From Paenibacillus rigui (GTDB lineage: Bacteria > Bacillota > Bacilli > Paenibacillales > NBRC-103111), in NCBI RefSeq assembly GCF_002234615.1, contig NZ_NMQW01000015.1:1-64000 (forward strand): a stretch of 64,000 nt of DNA, read 5' to 3'. The notes under the pieces are model-generated. The model was not told the DNA's origin, made no database searches, and saw nothing but the letters and a program-made list of their open reading frames with translations. This document shows, piece after piece, positions 28,119 to 34,607 of this stretch. The number at the start of each line of letters is the position of its first letter. The stretch's first letter is position 1. Both the position numbers and the translations under genes were made by a program.

Positions 28119-29042
28119 ATGAAACTTTTTGCTGGCTTACGGCGCAGCAGCTTCGTGCTGCTGCTGTTGGCCGTCTTTATTTGCTCGGACGTCGCCATTT
28201 CCTATTGGAACCCTATGGAGACGTCACGGCGCTTTTATAAGAATGATTTCACCAAAACGCTCTACCACCACGGGTGGCTTGACCACGGCCCCGTCTTTTT
28301 CGGCAATTCGGCCGTAACCGGTGCTTTTATCGAAAATGAATCGAATTCAGGCCTCATCGAAATGGGCCTCTCTTACGGTAAGCTGACCGATCTCAAGGAA
28401 ATTTTGAATCGGCAGCTTTTCCATGTAGAACGGGAGCTTGTCGTCGGTATTGACGTGCATACGATGATTGACAGCCTGGACACCGACCCGACTTACCCGT
28501 GGTTCAAGCCTTGGTACCAGCCTTATGTATACACCTACCGCGATTACTTCCGCGACTCCGGTTCGGAATTCGTCCGCAATCTGTACAAGGGTACCCTGGA
28601 CCTGAACCGCTCCGAGATGCTCGCCTATGAGCCCCGCTGGATCGATAAGGAGCTGTACCCCGGTCAGAAACCGCCCGCTGAGCTGAAAGCCAAGTGGGAC
28701 GACTACGACAAGCGCTTCGGCTGGATGTCGCAGCACGATTACAAGGATAACCTGCAGGCGCTCGATGCCATTATCCGCTATGCGGAAGAGCATCAATTGA
28801 AGCTGAGAGTCGTCTGGATGCCGTGGAACAAAGCCTACACAGTTCCCCGCTACATGCCGGGTCTACAGGAAGAGGTCAATCAGCGGCTCGCCGCACATCA
28901 GATACCTGTCTTGAACTTACTGCAATCTTACGATGCCCGCTACTTTCACGACCTCGTCCATTTGAGCCGTGATGTTGGCGCTCCCGTATTTACGAAGGAG
29001 GTGGATGCATGGCTCCAATCGCTCGCAAAATCCTCGAAATAA
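28119..29042 (+). CDS. DltD-like SGNH-fold membrane-anchored protein
   Basis: A 307-residue protein with an N-terminal anchor (SFVLLLLAVFICSDVAISYW) and an extracytoplasmic SGNH-hydrolase-like domain: FFGNSAVTG with the probable nucleophile Ser64 and a C-terminal DLVHL giving the Asp278/His281 pair. DltD proteins have this layout and transfer D-alanine to lipoteichoic acid. Here the gene sits between the amino acid:carrier protein ligase and DltX- and DltB-like genes, so it should be the final transferase onto an extracellular acceptor. ATG 28119 (MKLFAGL) is the likelier start; an ATG seven codons upstream is possible and neither has a strong ribosome site. Confidence 0.8.
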   Translation: MKLFAGLRRSSFVLLLLAVFICSDVAISYWNPMETSRRFYKNDFTKTLYHHGWLDHGPVFFGNSAVTGAFIENESNSGLIEMGLSYGKLTDLKEILNRQLFHVERELVVGIDVHTMIDSLDTDPTYPWFKPWYQPYVYTYRDYFRDSGSEFVRNLYKGTLDLNRSEMLAYEPRWIDKELYPGQKPPAELKAKWDDYDKRFGWMSQHDYKDNLQALDAIIRYAEEHQLKLRVVWMPWNKAYTVPRYMPGLQEEVNQRLAAHQIPVLNLLQSYDARYFHDLVHLSRDVGAPVFTKEVDAWLQSLAKSSK

Positions 29043-29119
29043 TCATTTACACGGCGATGCTGATTATGGTTCTCGTGTATTTTACCGGCAAAGGCCTGTT
29101 CATTTACGAAGGGTTCTAG
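29009..29119 (+). CDS. DltX-like membrane microprotein
   Basis: A 36-residue protein with a short positive N-terminus, one membrane helix (IIIYTAMLIMVLVYF) and the C-terminal end LFIYEGF. DltX peptides of dlt operons are about 50 residues long, have one helix and end in a conserved FIYNEF-like motif whose tyrosine is thought to carry the alanyl group between DltB and DltD. The gene has a perfect AAGGAGGTG 6 nt before ATG 29009, overlaps the end of the DltD-like gene by 34 bp, and is followed 30 bp later by the DltB-like gene. Its length puts it below most annotation cut-offs. Confidence 0.8.
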   Translation: MAPIARKILEIIIYTAMLIMVLVYFTGKGLFIYEGF

Positions 29120-29149
29120 CCCGCCATCTTGTCGCAAGGGAGTTTCGCT

Positions 29150-30304
29150 ATGTGGTACTTAAATATGAACGCGGTCATGGCGATGAGCGGCATGATTCTC
29201 GTTCTGGCATTGACCCGGTGGTGGCCGCATAACAAACGTGTGCTGCTGTTGGCCTTCAACCTTTGTTTCTTACTGGTATTTAGCAAGAAGCTTTTTATCT
29301 TCTATGTCGTCTACACGCTGTTAAACTACTTGGGCTTCTTATTCCTGTGTCATGTCACCAAGTGGCGGCAGGGCTGGTTCATTACGGCGATTGTGCTGAA
29401 TGTTGCGGGCGTATCGTGTCTGCGGCTCTTCGGCATGAAGGTTCTTGAAAATCCACTGTTTGATACGGTTATCCTGCTCGGCTTGATCTACAACGTGCTC
29501 AAGGTCATTGATGCGTATTATTTCGCCTACTTCTTCGGCAAGGATGCCCGCGTCAAGCTGATGGATTACGCGAACTTCATCCTGTTCGTGCCTACGTTCA
29601 CATCGGGACCGATCCTGAAGTTCAAGGATTTCATGGCGGATACGAAGCAGCCATACCGCTTGAACGCAGCGCAGGTGGAGGACAGCATCAAGCGGATCAT
29701 TAAAGGGATGTTCAAAAAGATCGTTCTCGTCACCTGGATGACGGATTTATTCAACCATATGCAGGCCCAGGAGCTGCACACGCATCAGTCCCTGTTCCTA
29801 ATGATCTGGTTCTACGCTTTAATTTTCTTCGACTTCTCGGGCTATTCGGACATTGCCATCGGGTTCGGCCGTTTAATGGGCTACAATATGCCGGAGAACT
29901 TCAAGAAGCCGTTCCAATCGCCTACCTTAACGCAGTTTTGGCGCAATTGGCATGCGACCCTGGGAGACTGGTTCCGGGAGCACATCTTCATGTTCTTCTC
30001 CCGCCAAGCTCCGAGCCGATGGACAGCCGCAGGCTTGTCCGTGCTCATTATGGTCCTTATCGGCCTCTGGCACGGCTTCAGCTGGCTTTACTTCCTGTAT
30101 GGCCTCTATCACGGCATCGTGATGGCGCTGGAGAACCTGCTCGGCAAATCGACGGTCAACAAGAAAAAGGTGTCGCGCGCCTACTTTTACGCCCGCTGCC
30201 TGCTGACCCAAGCCATCGTTACCTTCTCCGTCATTGTGTACAGCGGCAGCGAGGATACCGTCTTCAAAATATATCGCGGCCTGTTCCACTGGCCCTGGTC
30301 ATGA
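29150..30304 (+). CDS. DltB-like MBOAT acyltransferase
   Basis: A 384-residue polytopic membrane-bound O-acyltransferase with about ten helices. Signature parts of the DltB/AlgI group are present: FFDFSGYSDIAIGFGRLMGY, FWRNWHATLGDWFREHIF (His268) and the catalytic His308 in GLWHGFSWLYFLYGLYHG. In the Dlt system DltB takes D-alanine from DltC and moves it across the membrane; the same role is inferred here with the operon's own carrier protein. ATG 29150 is chosen because AAGGGAG lies 7 nt before it; a TTG seven codons upstream has no site. Last gene of the operon, followed by a terminator. Confidence 0.92.
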   Translation: MWYLNMNAVMAMSGMILVLALTRWWPHNKRVLLLAFNLCFLLVFSKKLFIFYVVYTLLNYLGFLFLCHVTKWRQGWFITAIVLNVAGVSCLRLFGMKVLENPLFDTVILLGLIYNVLKVIDAYYFAYFFGKDARVKLMDYANFILFVPTFTSGPILKFKDFMADTKQPYRLNAAQVEDSIKRIIKGMFKKIVLVTWMTDLFNHMQAQELHTHQSLFLMIWFYALIFFDFSGYSDIAIGFGRLMGYNMPENFKKPFQSPTLTQFWRNWHATLGDWFREHIFMFFSRQAPSRWTAAGLSVLIMVLIGLWHGFSWLYFLYGLYHGIVMALENLLGKSTVNKKKVSRAYFYARCLLTQAIVTFSVIVYSGSEDTVFKIYRGLFHWPWS

Positions 30305-30313
30305 GAAAAGCGA

Positions 30314-30358
30314 AAAGAGTCTTCCCCTGCCAGTCGCAGACGGAAGACTCTTCTTTTG
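30314..30358. terminator. Bidirectional terminator closing the Dlt-like operon
   Basis: An 11-bp perfect stem AAGAGTCTTCC / GGAAGACTCTT with T-rich sequence on both sides. It ends the plus-strand operon and also the minus-strand pair of small genes at 30385-30938. Confidence 0.88.
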
Positions 30359-30384
30359 TATATAAGGCTTATCCGGATAAATGA

Positions 30385-30606
30385 TTATGCGTATAAGGCC
30401 AGACACTTTCGCAGTTGGGTCGAGCTGTATAAATGTGCTTCCATGCCAACGACTTCAATTCTTTCCAGCGCTTCCATGTCAAAATCCCCACTCCGTTCCC
30501 GGCTCCCTTGCGTCGCACGGAGGGTTTGAATCAGCTGTGGAATTACCTTATGGTCACTCGAAACGAACGTTACCGGTATTTCTTTGTTATCAATGCAAAT
30601 TCTCAC
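30385..30606 (-). CDS. Small protein of unknown function, coupled to its upstream gene
   Basis: A 73-residue soluble protein (starts V-RICIDNKEIPVTFVSSDHK) without recognisable motif. I place the start at GTG 30606, which overlaps the stop of the upstream gene in the sequence GTGA and has AAGGAGG 7 nt before it; longer frames lack a ribosome site. The tight coupling suggests that it acts with the 111-residue protein encoded upstream. Confidence 0.7.
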   Translation of the reverse strand: MRICIDNKEIPVTFVSSDHKVIPQLIQTLRATQGSRERSGDFDMEALERIEVVGMEAHLYSSTQLRKCLALYA

Positions 30607-30938
30607 GCCGATTCCTCCTTTTCCAATTCCTTTACATTTTCGCTGTCTCCCGCTTGGATGGGGCCCAGCTTCACATGACCTACCCTCTCCTGCATCCAGC
30701 CTTGAACGGCTGTGCACTGGATCTGGGTTTGGGTAGCAGAGATGAACAATTCGCCGACGGGCTGATACACCTGGTTGTGATCCTTTTTATGAACGTATAC
30801 GCTGCCTGATTTACTATCGATATTGAGCGAAATTTGATTGGACAATTCGACCAAGCATGTGGACTTTTTAAAGTGATTAGGGAAACGAAGCCATTTTCCA
30901 GTAGTCGTTTCAACAATTTGAGTATCTTTGCTATACAT
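30603..30938 (-). CDS. Protein of unknown function (111 residues)
   Basis: A soluble, mixed alpha/beta protein with no signal peptide. Short beta stretches (ISLNIDSKSGSVYVHKK, GELFISATQTQIQC) are followed by a charged, glutamate-rich C-terminus. I do not recognise the family. GAGGGCGG precedes ATG 30938. It is translationally coupled to the 73-residue gene after it; an alternative overlapping frame (30680-31018) has no usable ribosome site. Confidence 0.65.
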   Translation of the reverse strand: MYSKDTQIVETTTGKWLRFPNHFKKSTCLVELSNQISLNIDSKSGSVYVHKKDHNQVYQPVGELFISATQTQIQCTAVQGWMQERVGHVKLGPIQAGDSENVKELEKEESA

Positions 30939-31161
30939 ATTTGATCCGCCCTCTCTTCAAAAAGTAAGTTCCTTCCGCACGGTACCGACGGGTTCATCTC
31001 GGCAAATTCAAAACCCACCTCTCCTTCAATTTTTTCGATACTGTCTTTAGTTTATCGGTTTTGTACCGCAAAGAAATGGGAACGATGTCGAGAGGACTTG
31101 TCGAACTTCATTTTTTTTATATATGGAGCAAAAGTTTGTTGTTCTGTCCGCATCTTGCACT

Positions 31162-31189
31162 TTGAGTTGTCCCGAAACAGTGTTATAAT
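31162..31189 (+). promoter_or_regulatory. Promoter of the sugar isomerase gene
   Basis: TTGAGT (31162-31167), a 16-bp spacer and a perfect TATAAT (31184-31189), 57 bp before the start codon. The interval 30939-31161 shows no other signal that I can support. Confidence 0.55.
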
Positions 31190-31245
31190 TTGAGGAGTCG
31201 CGTTACGTACACGCGTACATTTTTCATTTATTTTGGAGGTGTCGT

Positions 31246-32214
31246 ATGAAGTTAGGCGTTTTTTCTGTATTGTTCGGACAAAAACCTTTTGAAGAAGCAT
31301 TGGATTACATCGCTTCCAAAGGCTTGGACGCTGTAGAGTTGGGTACCGGCGGCTACCCGGGTAATGCGCATTGCAACCCCGATGTGCTGCTGGCGGATGA
31401 AAGCAAGCTGAAAGCCTTCAAAAAAGCCGTTGAGTCCAGAGGCTTGTTCATCAGTGCCTTGAGCTGTCATGCCAATCCCCTGCATCCTCAAAAAGCAATC
31501 TCAAAAGAACATCAGGAAATCATCCTTAAAACCATTGAACTGGCTGAAAAGCTTGAAGTCCCTGTTGTGAATACATTCTCCGGCTGCCCCGGCGATCACG
31601 AGGATGCCAAATATCCGAACTGGCCTGTGGCACCATGGCCGCCTGATTTCCAGGAAATTCTGGACTGGCAGTGGTCTAATAAAGTCATTCCTTACTGGAC
31701 GGAAACCGGTAAATTCGCCGCGGCGCGCAATGTCAAAATCGGACTCGAGCTCCACGGCGGCTTCTCGGTACATACGCCTGCCACGCTCCTGCGTCTGCGC
31801 GAAGCGGCCGGCGAAGTGATCGGAGCGAACCTCGATCCAAGCCATATGTGGTGGCAAGGGATTGATCCGGTGCAGGCCGTTCAAGTATTGGGCCGTGCAG
31901 GCGCAATTCACCACTTCCATGCGAAGGATACGACCATTGACCCGATCAATGTGAACAAGCACGGTTTGACGGATATGCAGCCTTATACCGCGATGCTCGA
32001 TCGCGCGTGGCAGTTCCGTACCGTCGGCTTCGGTCATGACTTGAAAACATGGGCAGACATCCTGAGCGCACTGCGCCTGGTTGGCTACGACTATGTTGTC
32101 AGCATTGAGCATGAGGACGGCTTGATGTCGATTGACGAAGGCTTCACCAAAGCGGTGCAAAACCTGCAGCAAGTGCTGATCAAGGAGCCGCTCGGCGAGA
32201 TGTGGTGGGTGTAA
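31246..32214 (+). CDS. Sugar phosphate isomerase/epimerase (AP endonuclease family 2 TIM barrel)
   Basis: A 322-residue TIM-barrel enzyme of the xylose-isomerase-like group (IolE/IolI/hydroxypyruvate-isomerase relatives). It keeps the divalent-metal ligands expected of the fold: Glu in GLELHGGFS, Asp and His in ANLDPSHMWW, His in HHFHAKD and Glu in VVSIEHED. A GTGGYPGNAHC segment is typical of Paenibacillus-type members that often sit near sugar oxidoreductases. Here it is a single-gene unit between its promoter and terminator, so the substrate cannot be inferred from neighbours. ATG 31246 with GGAGGT upstream. Confidence 0.88.
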   Translation: MKLGVFSVLFGQKPFEEALDYIASKGLDAVELGTGGYPGNAHCNPDVLLADESKLKAFKKAVESRGLFISALSCHANPLHPQKAISKEHQEIILKTIELAEKLEVPVVNTFSGCPGDHEDAKYPNWPVAPWPPDFQEILDWQWSNKVIPYWTETGKFAAARNVKIGLELHGGFSVHTPATLLRLREAAGEVIGANLDPSHMWWQGIDPVQAVQVLGRAGAIHHFHAKDTTIDPINVNKHGLTDMQPYTAMLDRAWQFRTVGFGHDLKTWADILSALRLVGYDYVVSIEHEDGLMSIDEGFTKAVQNLQQVLIKEPLGEMWWV

Positions 32215-32224
32215 GACCACAACG

Positions 32225-32260
32225 AAAAGCCCTTAAACCAACAGGTTTAAGGGCTTCTTT
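32225..32260. terminator. Bidirectional terminator after the sugar isomerase gene
   Basis: A stem AAGCCCTTAAACC / GGTTTAAGGGCTT with a 4-nt loop and T-rich flanks. It serves the isomerase gene on the plus strand and the small membrane protein on the minus strand. Confidence 0.9.
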
Positions 32261-32282
32261 AGTGTGCGTGGTACAACCGATC

Positions 32283-32498
32283 TTATATTTTGTCCATCCA
32301 GTTCATGACCATGACAACATCCATAATCAAGAACACAAGCAAACTTACAACTCCGAAACCGATAGCAAAAGGATTTTTCTTTGCAGCCATCAGCAAGCGA
32401 ACCACACCAATCGCGATTACAATCGTAAACAAAATAACGAATGGGTCAAAACCGGTAAATTTACTCGCTGCTTGTGCTGCCTCAGCGGCCAAAAACAT
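32283..32498 (-). CDS. Small membrane protein of unknown function
   Basis: A 71-residue protein with two membrane helices (FVILFTIVIAIGVVRLLMAA and GFGVVSLLVFLIMDVVMVM) separated by a KKNPFAIG loop. It resembles the small DUF2759-like membrane proteins of Bacillaceae but I cannot confirm that. Start ATG 32498 is chosen because GGAGG lies 7 nt upstream; the longer frame begins inside the leader. Monocistronic, ending in the shared terminator. Confidence 0.75.
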   Translation of the reverse strand: MFLAAEAAQAASKFTGFDPFVILFTIVIAIGVVRLLMAAKKNPFAIGFGVVSLLVFLIMDVVMVMNWMDKI

Positions 32499-32697
32499 CG
32501 AGAGACCTCCTTTATTATACAAAAATGCTTAACTTCTATCTTAGCTTGACTCGCAACGAAGTGCAAGCAATAAAACCCAAGTGTAACAAGTTTGTCAACT
32601 TTTGCCGAGCTGCAGAGCAAGAAGGACATCTACCTCCCCCGTATAACGCAACTCCTTCAGAATTATAATAAATCCTTATAAGTTGTACATGTTTTCC

Positions 32698-32769
32698 GAT
32701 TTACGTTCCCTGGTAATCATGATACTATTAGGATAGGCTTTTCATACTATTTTAATCGGATTTACGTTC
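32698..32769 (+). promoter_or_regulatory. Direct repeats upstream of the sulfite/nitrite reductase gene
   Basis: The 11-mer GATTTACGTTC occurs at 32698-32708 and again at 32759-32769, 61 bp apart, the second copy 29 bp before the start codon. The surrounding region lacks an obvious consensus promoter. The repeats are candidates for regulator binding. Confidence 0.35.
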
Positions 32770-32797
32770 TTTACATTAAGGGAGGCGCTCAAGTAAC

Positions 32798-34408
32798 ATG
32801 GCATACGAACCGATTTGGATGGCAGACCCGTCCAAACTGAACAAGGTCGAGCTTCAAAAGATCGAAAAAGACGGCCTTGATGTGATCCGCACCATTATTG
32901 AACAATACGCAACGGAAGGCTACGACGCGATTACAGAGGATGATATGAACCGCTTCAAATGGGCCGGCGTTTACGAGCAAAAGCCAAAAGACGGCCATTT
33001 CATGATGCGCGTACGTATCAATTCCGGGGTGATGACTTCCGCACAAGCTCGCGCTTTGGCAGAAATAGGCCAATTGTACGGACGCGGCTTGATCGACGTT
33101 ACAACACGTCAAGCGATTCAATACCACTGGCTTCGCGTTGAGAATTTGCCGGACATCTTCAAGCGTCTGGAAGCTGTAGGCTTGTATTCCTTCGAGGCTT
33201 GCGGCGACTGCCCGCGTACAATCGTTGGTAACCCGCTTGCAGATATCGATCCGGACGAACTGATGGATACGACAGCTCTGGTGAATCAGGTGAACGATTT
33301 CTTCCTGCTGAACCGTGATTTCTCAAACCTTCCACGTAAATATAAAATGTCCATCTCTTCAAATATTTATAACTCAGGTCACGCAGAAATTCAATGCTTG
33401 GCTTTTACACCGGCTACCAAGGTGATCGACGGCCAAGAAGTACTTGGCTTCCATGCATGGGTAGGCGGCGGCTTGTCTGCTAAGCCTCACCTGGCGAAGC
33501 AGCTTGATATGTTCGTCAGACCGGAAGAAGTACTGAAGGTAGCTATCGGGGTAACGACGATTTATCGTGACTACGGCTATCGCGAGAAGCGTCACCACGC
33601 CCGTCTGAAATTCCTCATGGCCGATTGGGGTCCGGAGAAGTTCAAAGACAAGCTGATTGAGCTGATTGGTGACATGCCTTCCCTCGGAGAAGATAAAACG
33701 ATCGGTTGGAAGGCCGCTTACTTCGACGGCGTTCATCCGCAAAAACAACAAGGACTGAACTACATCGGTCTGAGCGTTCCTGTAGGCCGGTTGAATTCGG
33801 AAGAGCTGATTGAGCTGGCCCGTATCTCTGATGAGTACGGCGACAGTACCATCCGCACGACTGTTTCGCAAAATATCATCCTCTCCGGTGTACCTGATGC
33901 GAAGGTAGAAGCTGCACTGCAAGAGAAGGTATTCGAGCGTTTGACTCCGAATCCGGGTCATTTCATGAGCCGTACAGTATCCTGTACAGGGAACGAATTC
34001 TGTAACCTGGCTGTCGTTGAGACGAAGAAACGAGCGGTCAGCGTTGCTGAGTATCTGGATGCTCATGTCGAGCTGGATGAAGAAGTACGCATTCACTTCA
34101 TCGGCTGTCCTAACGCTTGCGGTCAAAAGCATATTGCCGACATCGGTCTTCAAGGCGCTTTGGTGAAAACGCCAGAAGGCATGGTTGACGCATTTGATTT
34201 GGCTGTAGGCGGTATCCTTGGTCCTAACGCGCAGTTTAACACGACGCTGAAAGGCCGTGTCAAAGGCGATGACGTTGCTCCTGTTCTGGCTCAACTGATT
34301 TTGTTCTATAAAGAAAACCGCAGTCCGGAAGAAACGTTCAATCAATTCGTGAACCGTGTCGGTGCGGCTGCGTTCCAAGAAAAGCTTACCGAGATTCTTG
34401 CTTCTTAA
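32798..34408 (+). CDS. Ferredoxin-dependent sulfite/nitrite reductase (siroheme, [4Fe-4S])
   Basis: A 536-residue assimilatory reductase that carries out a six-electron reduction of sulfite to sulfide or nitrite to ammonia. It shows two ferredoxin-like half domains and the cluster/siroheme motif CTGNEFC (about residue 395) with the downstream cysteine pair CPNACGQ (about 441). The N-terminal part has the DVTTRQAIQYHWLR signature of the siroheme half-domain. No nitrate or sulfate assimilation gene lies beside it, so the substrate is open; the protein resembles the nirA-type single-subunit enzymes of Paenibacillus. Ribosome site AAGGGAGG before ATG 32798. Confidence 0.9.
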   Translation: MAYEPIWMADPSKLNKVELQKIEKDGLDVIRTIIEQYATEGYDAITEDDMNRFKWAGVYEQKPKDGHFMMRVRINSGVMTSAQARALAEIGQLYGRGLIDVTTRQAIQYHWLRVENLPDIFKRLEAVGLYSFEACGDCPRTIVGNPLADIDPDELMDTTALVNQVNDFFLLNRDFSNLPRKYKMSISSNIYNSGHAEIQCLAFTPATKVIDGQEVLGFHAWVGGGLSAKPHLAKQLDMFVRPEEVLKVAIGVTTIYRDYGYREKRHHARLKFLMADWGPEKFKDKLIELIGDMPSLGEDKTIGWKAAYFDGVHPQKQQGLNYIGLSVPVGRLNSEELIELARISDEYGDSTIRTTVSQNIILSGVPDAKVEAALQEKVFERLTPNPGHFMSRTVSCTGNEFCNLAVVETKKRAVSVAEYLDAHVELDEEVRIHFIGCPNACGQKHIADIGLQGALVKTPEGMVDAFDLAVGGILGPNAQFNTTLKGRVKGDDVAPVLAQLILFYKENRSPEETFNQFVNRVGAAAFQEKLTEILAS

Positions 34409-34507
34409 ATCCGGCGGCAGGCCATCTTGATAGACGGCGAAGCCTGTTATCCTTTGCTCGATGAAACGTAACTCATAAAGCACATGTGTCACATGTGCCT
34501 ACAAAAT

Positions 34508-34545
34508 AAACCCAGCCACAATGCGGCTGGGTTTATTTCGATTTT
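34508..34545. terminator. Bidirectional terminator between reductase and uvrA
   Basis: Stem AAACCCAGCC / GGCTGGGTTT with a 7-nt loop and T-rich sequence on both strands, between the convergent reductase and uvrBA genes. Confidence 0.88.
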
Positions 34546-34607
34546 TGCATATAAGCAATGATTCTCGCTCTCCGGCTCCAGGATTGACCAGCCGGCAAAT
34601 TGGTACG

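Noticed and set aside
30680-31018. 112-codon minus-strand frame overlapping the 111-residue unknown gene.
   Set aside because: Its GTG lies directly on the ribosome site (no spacing), while the other frame has a good site and is coupled to the next gene.
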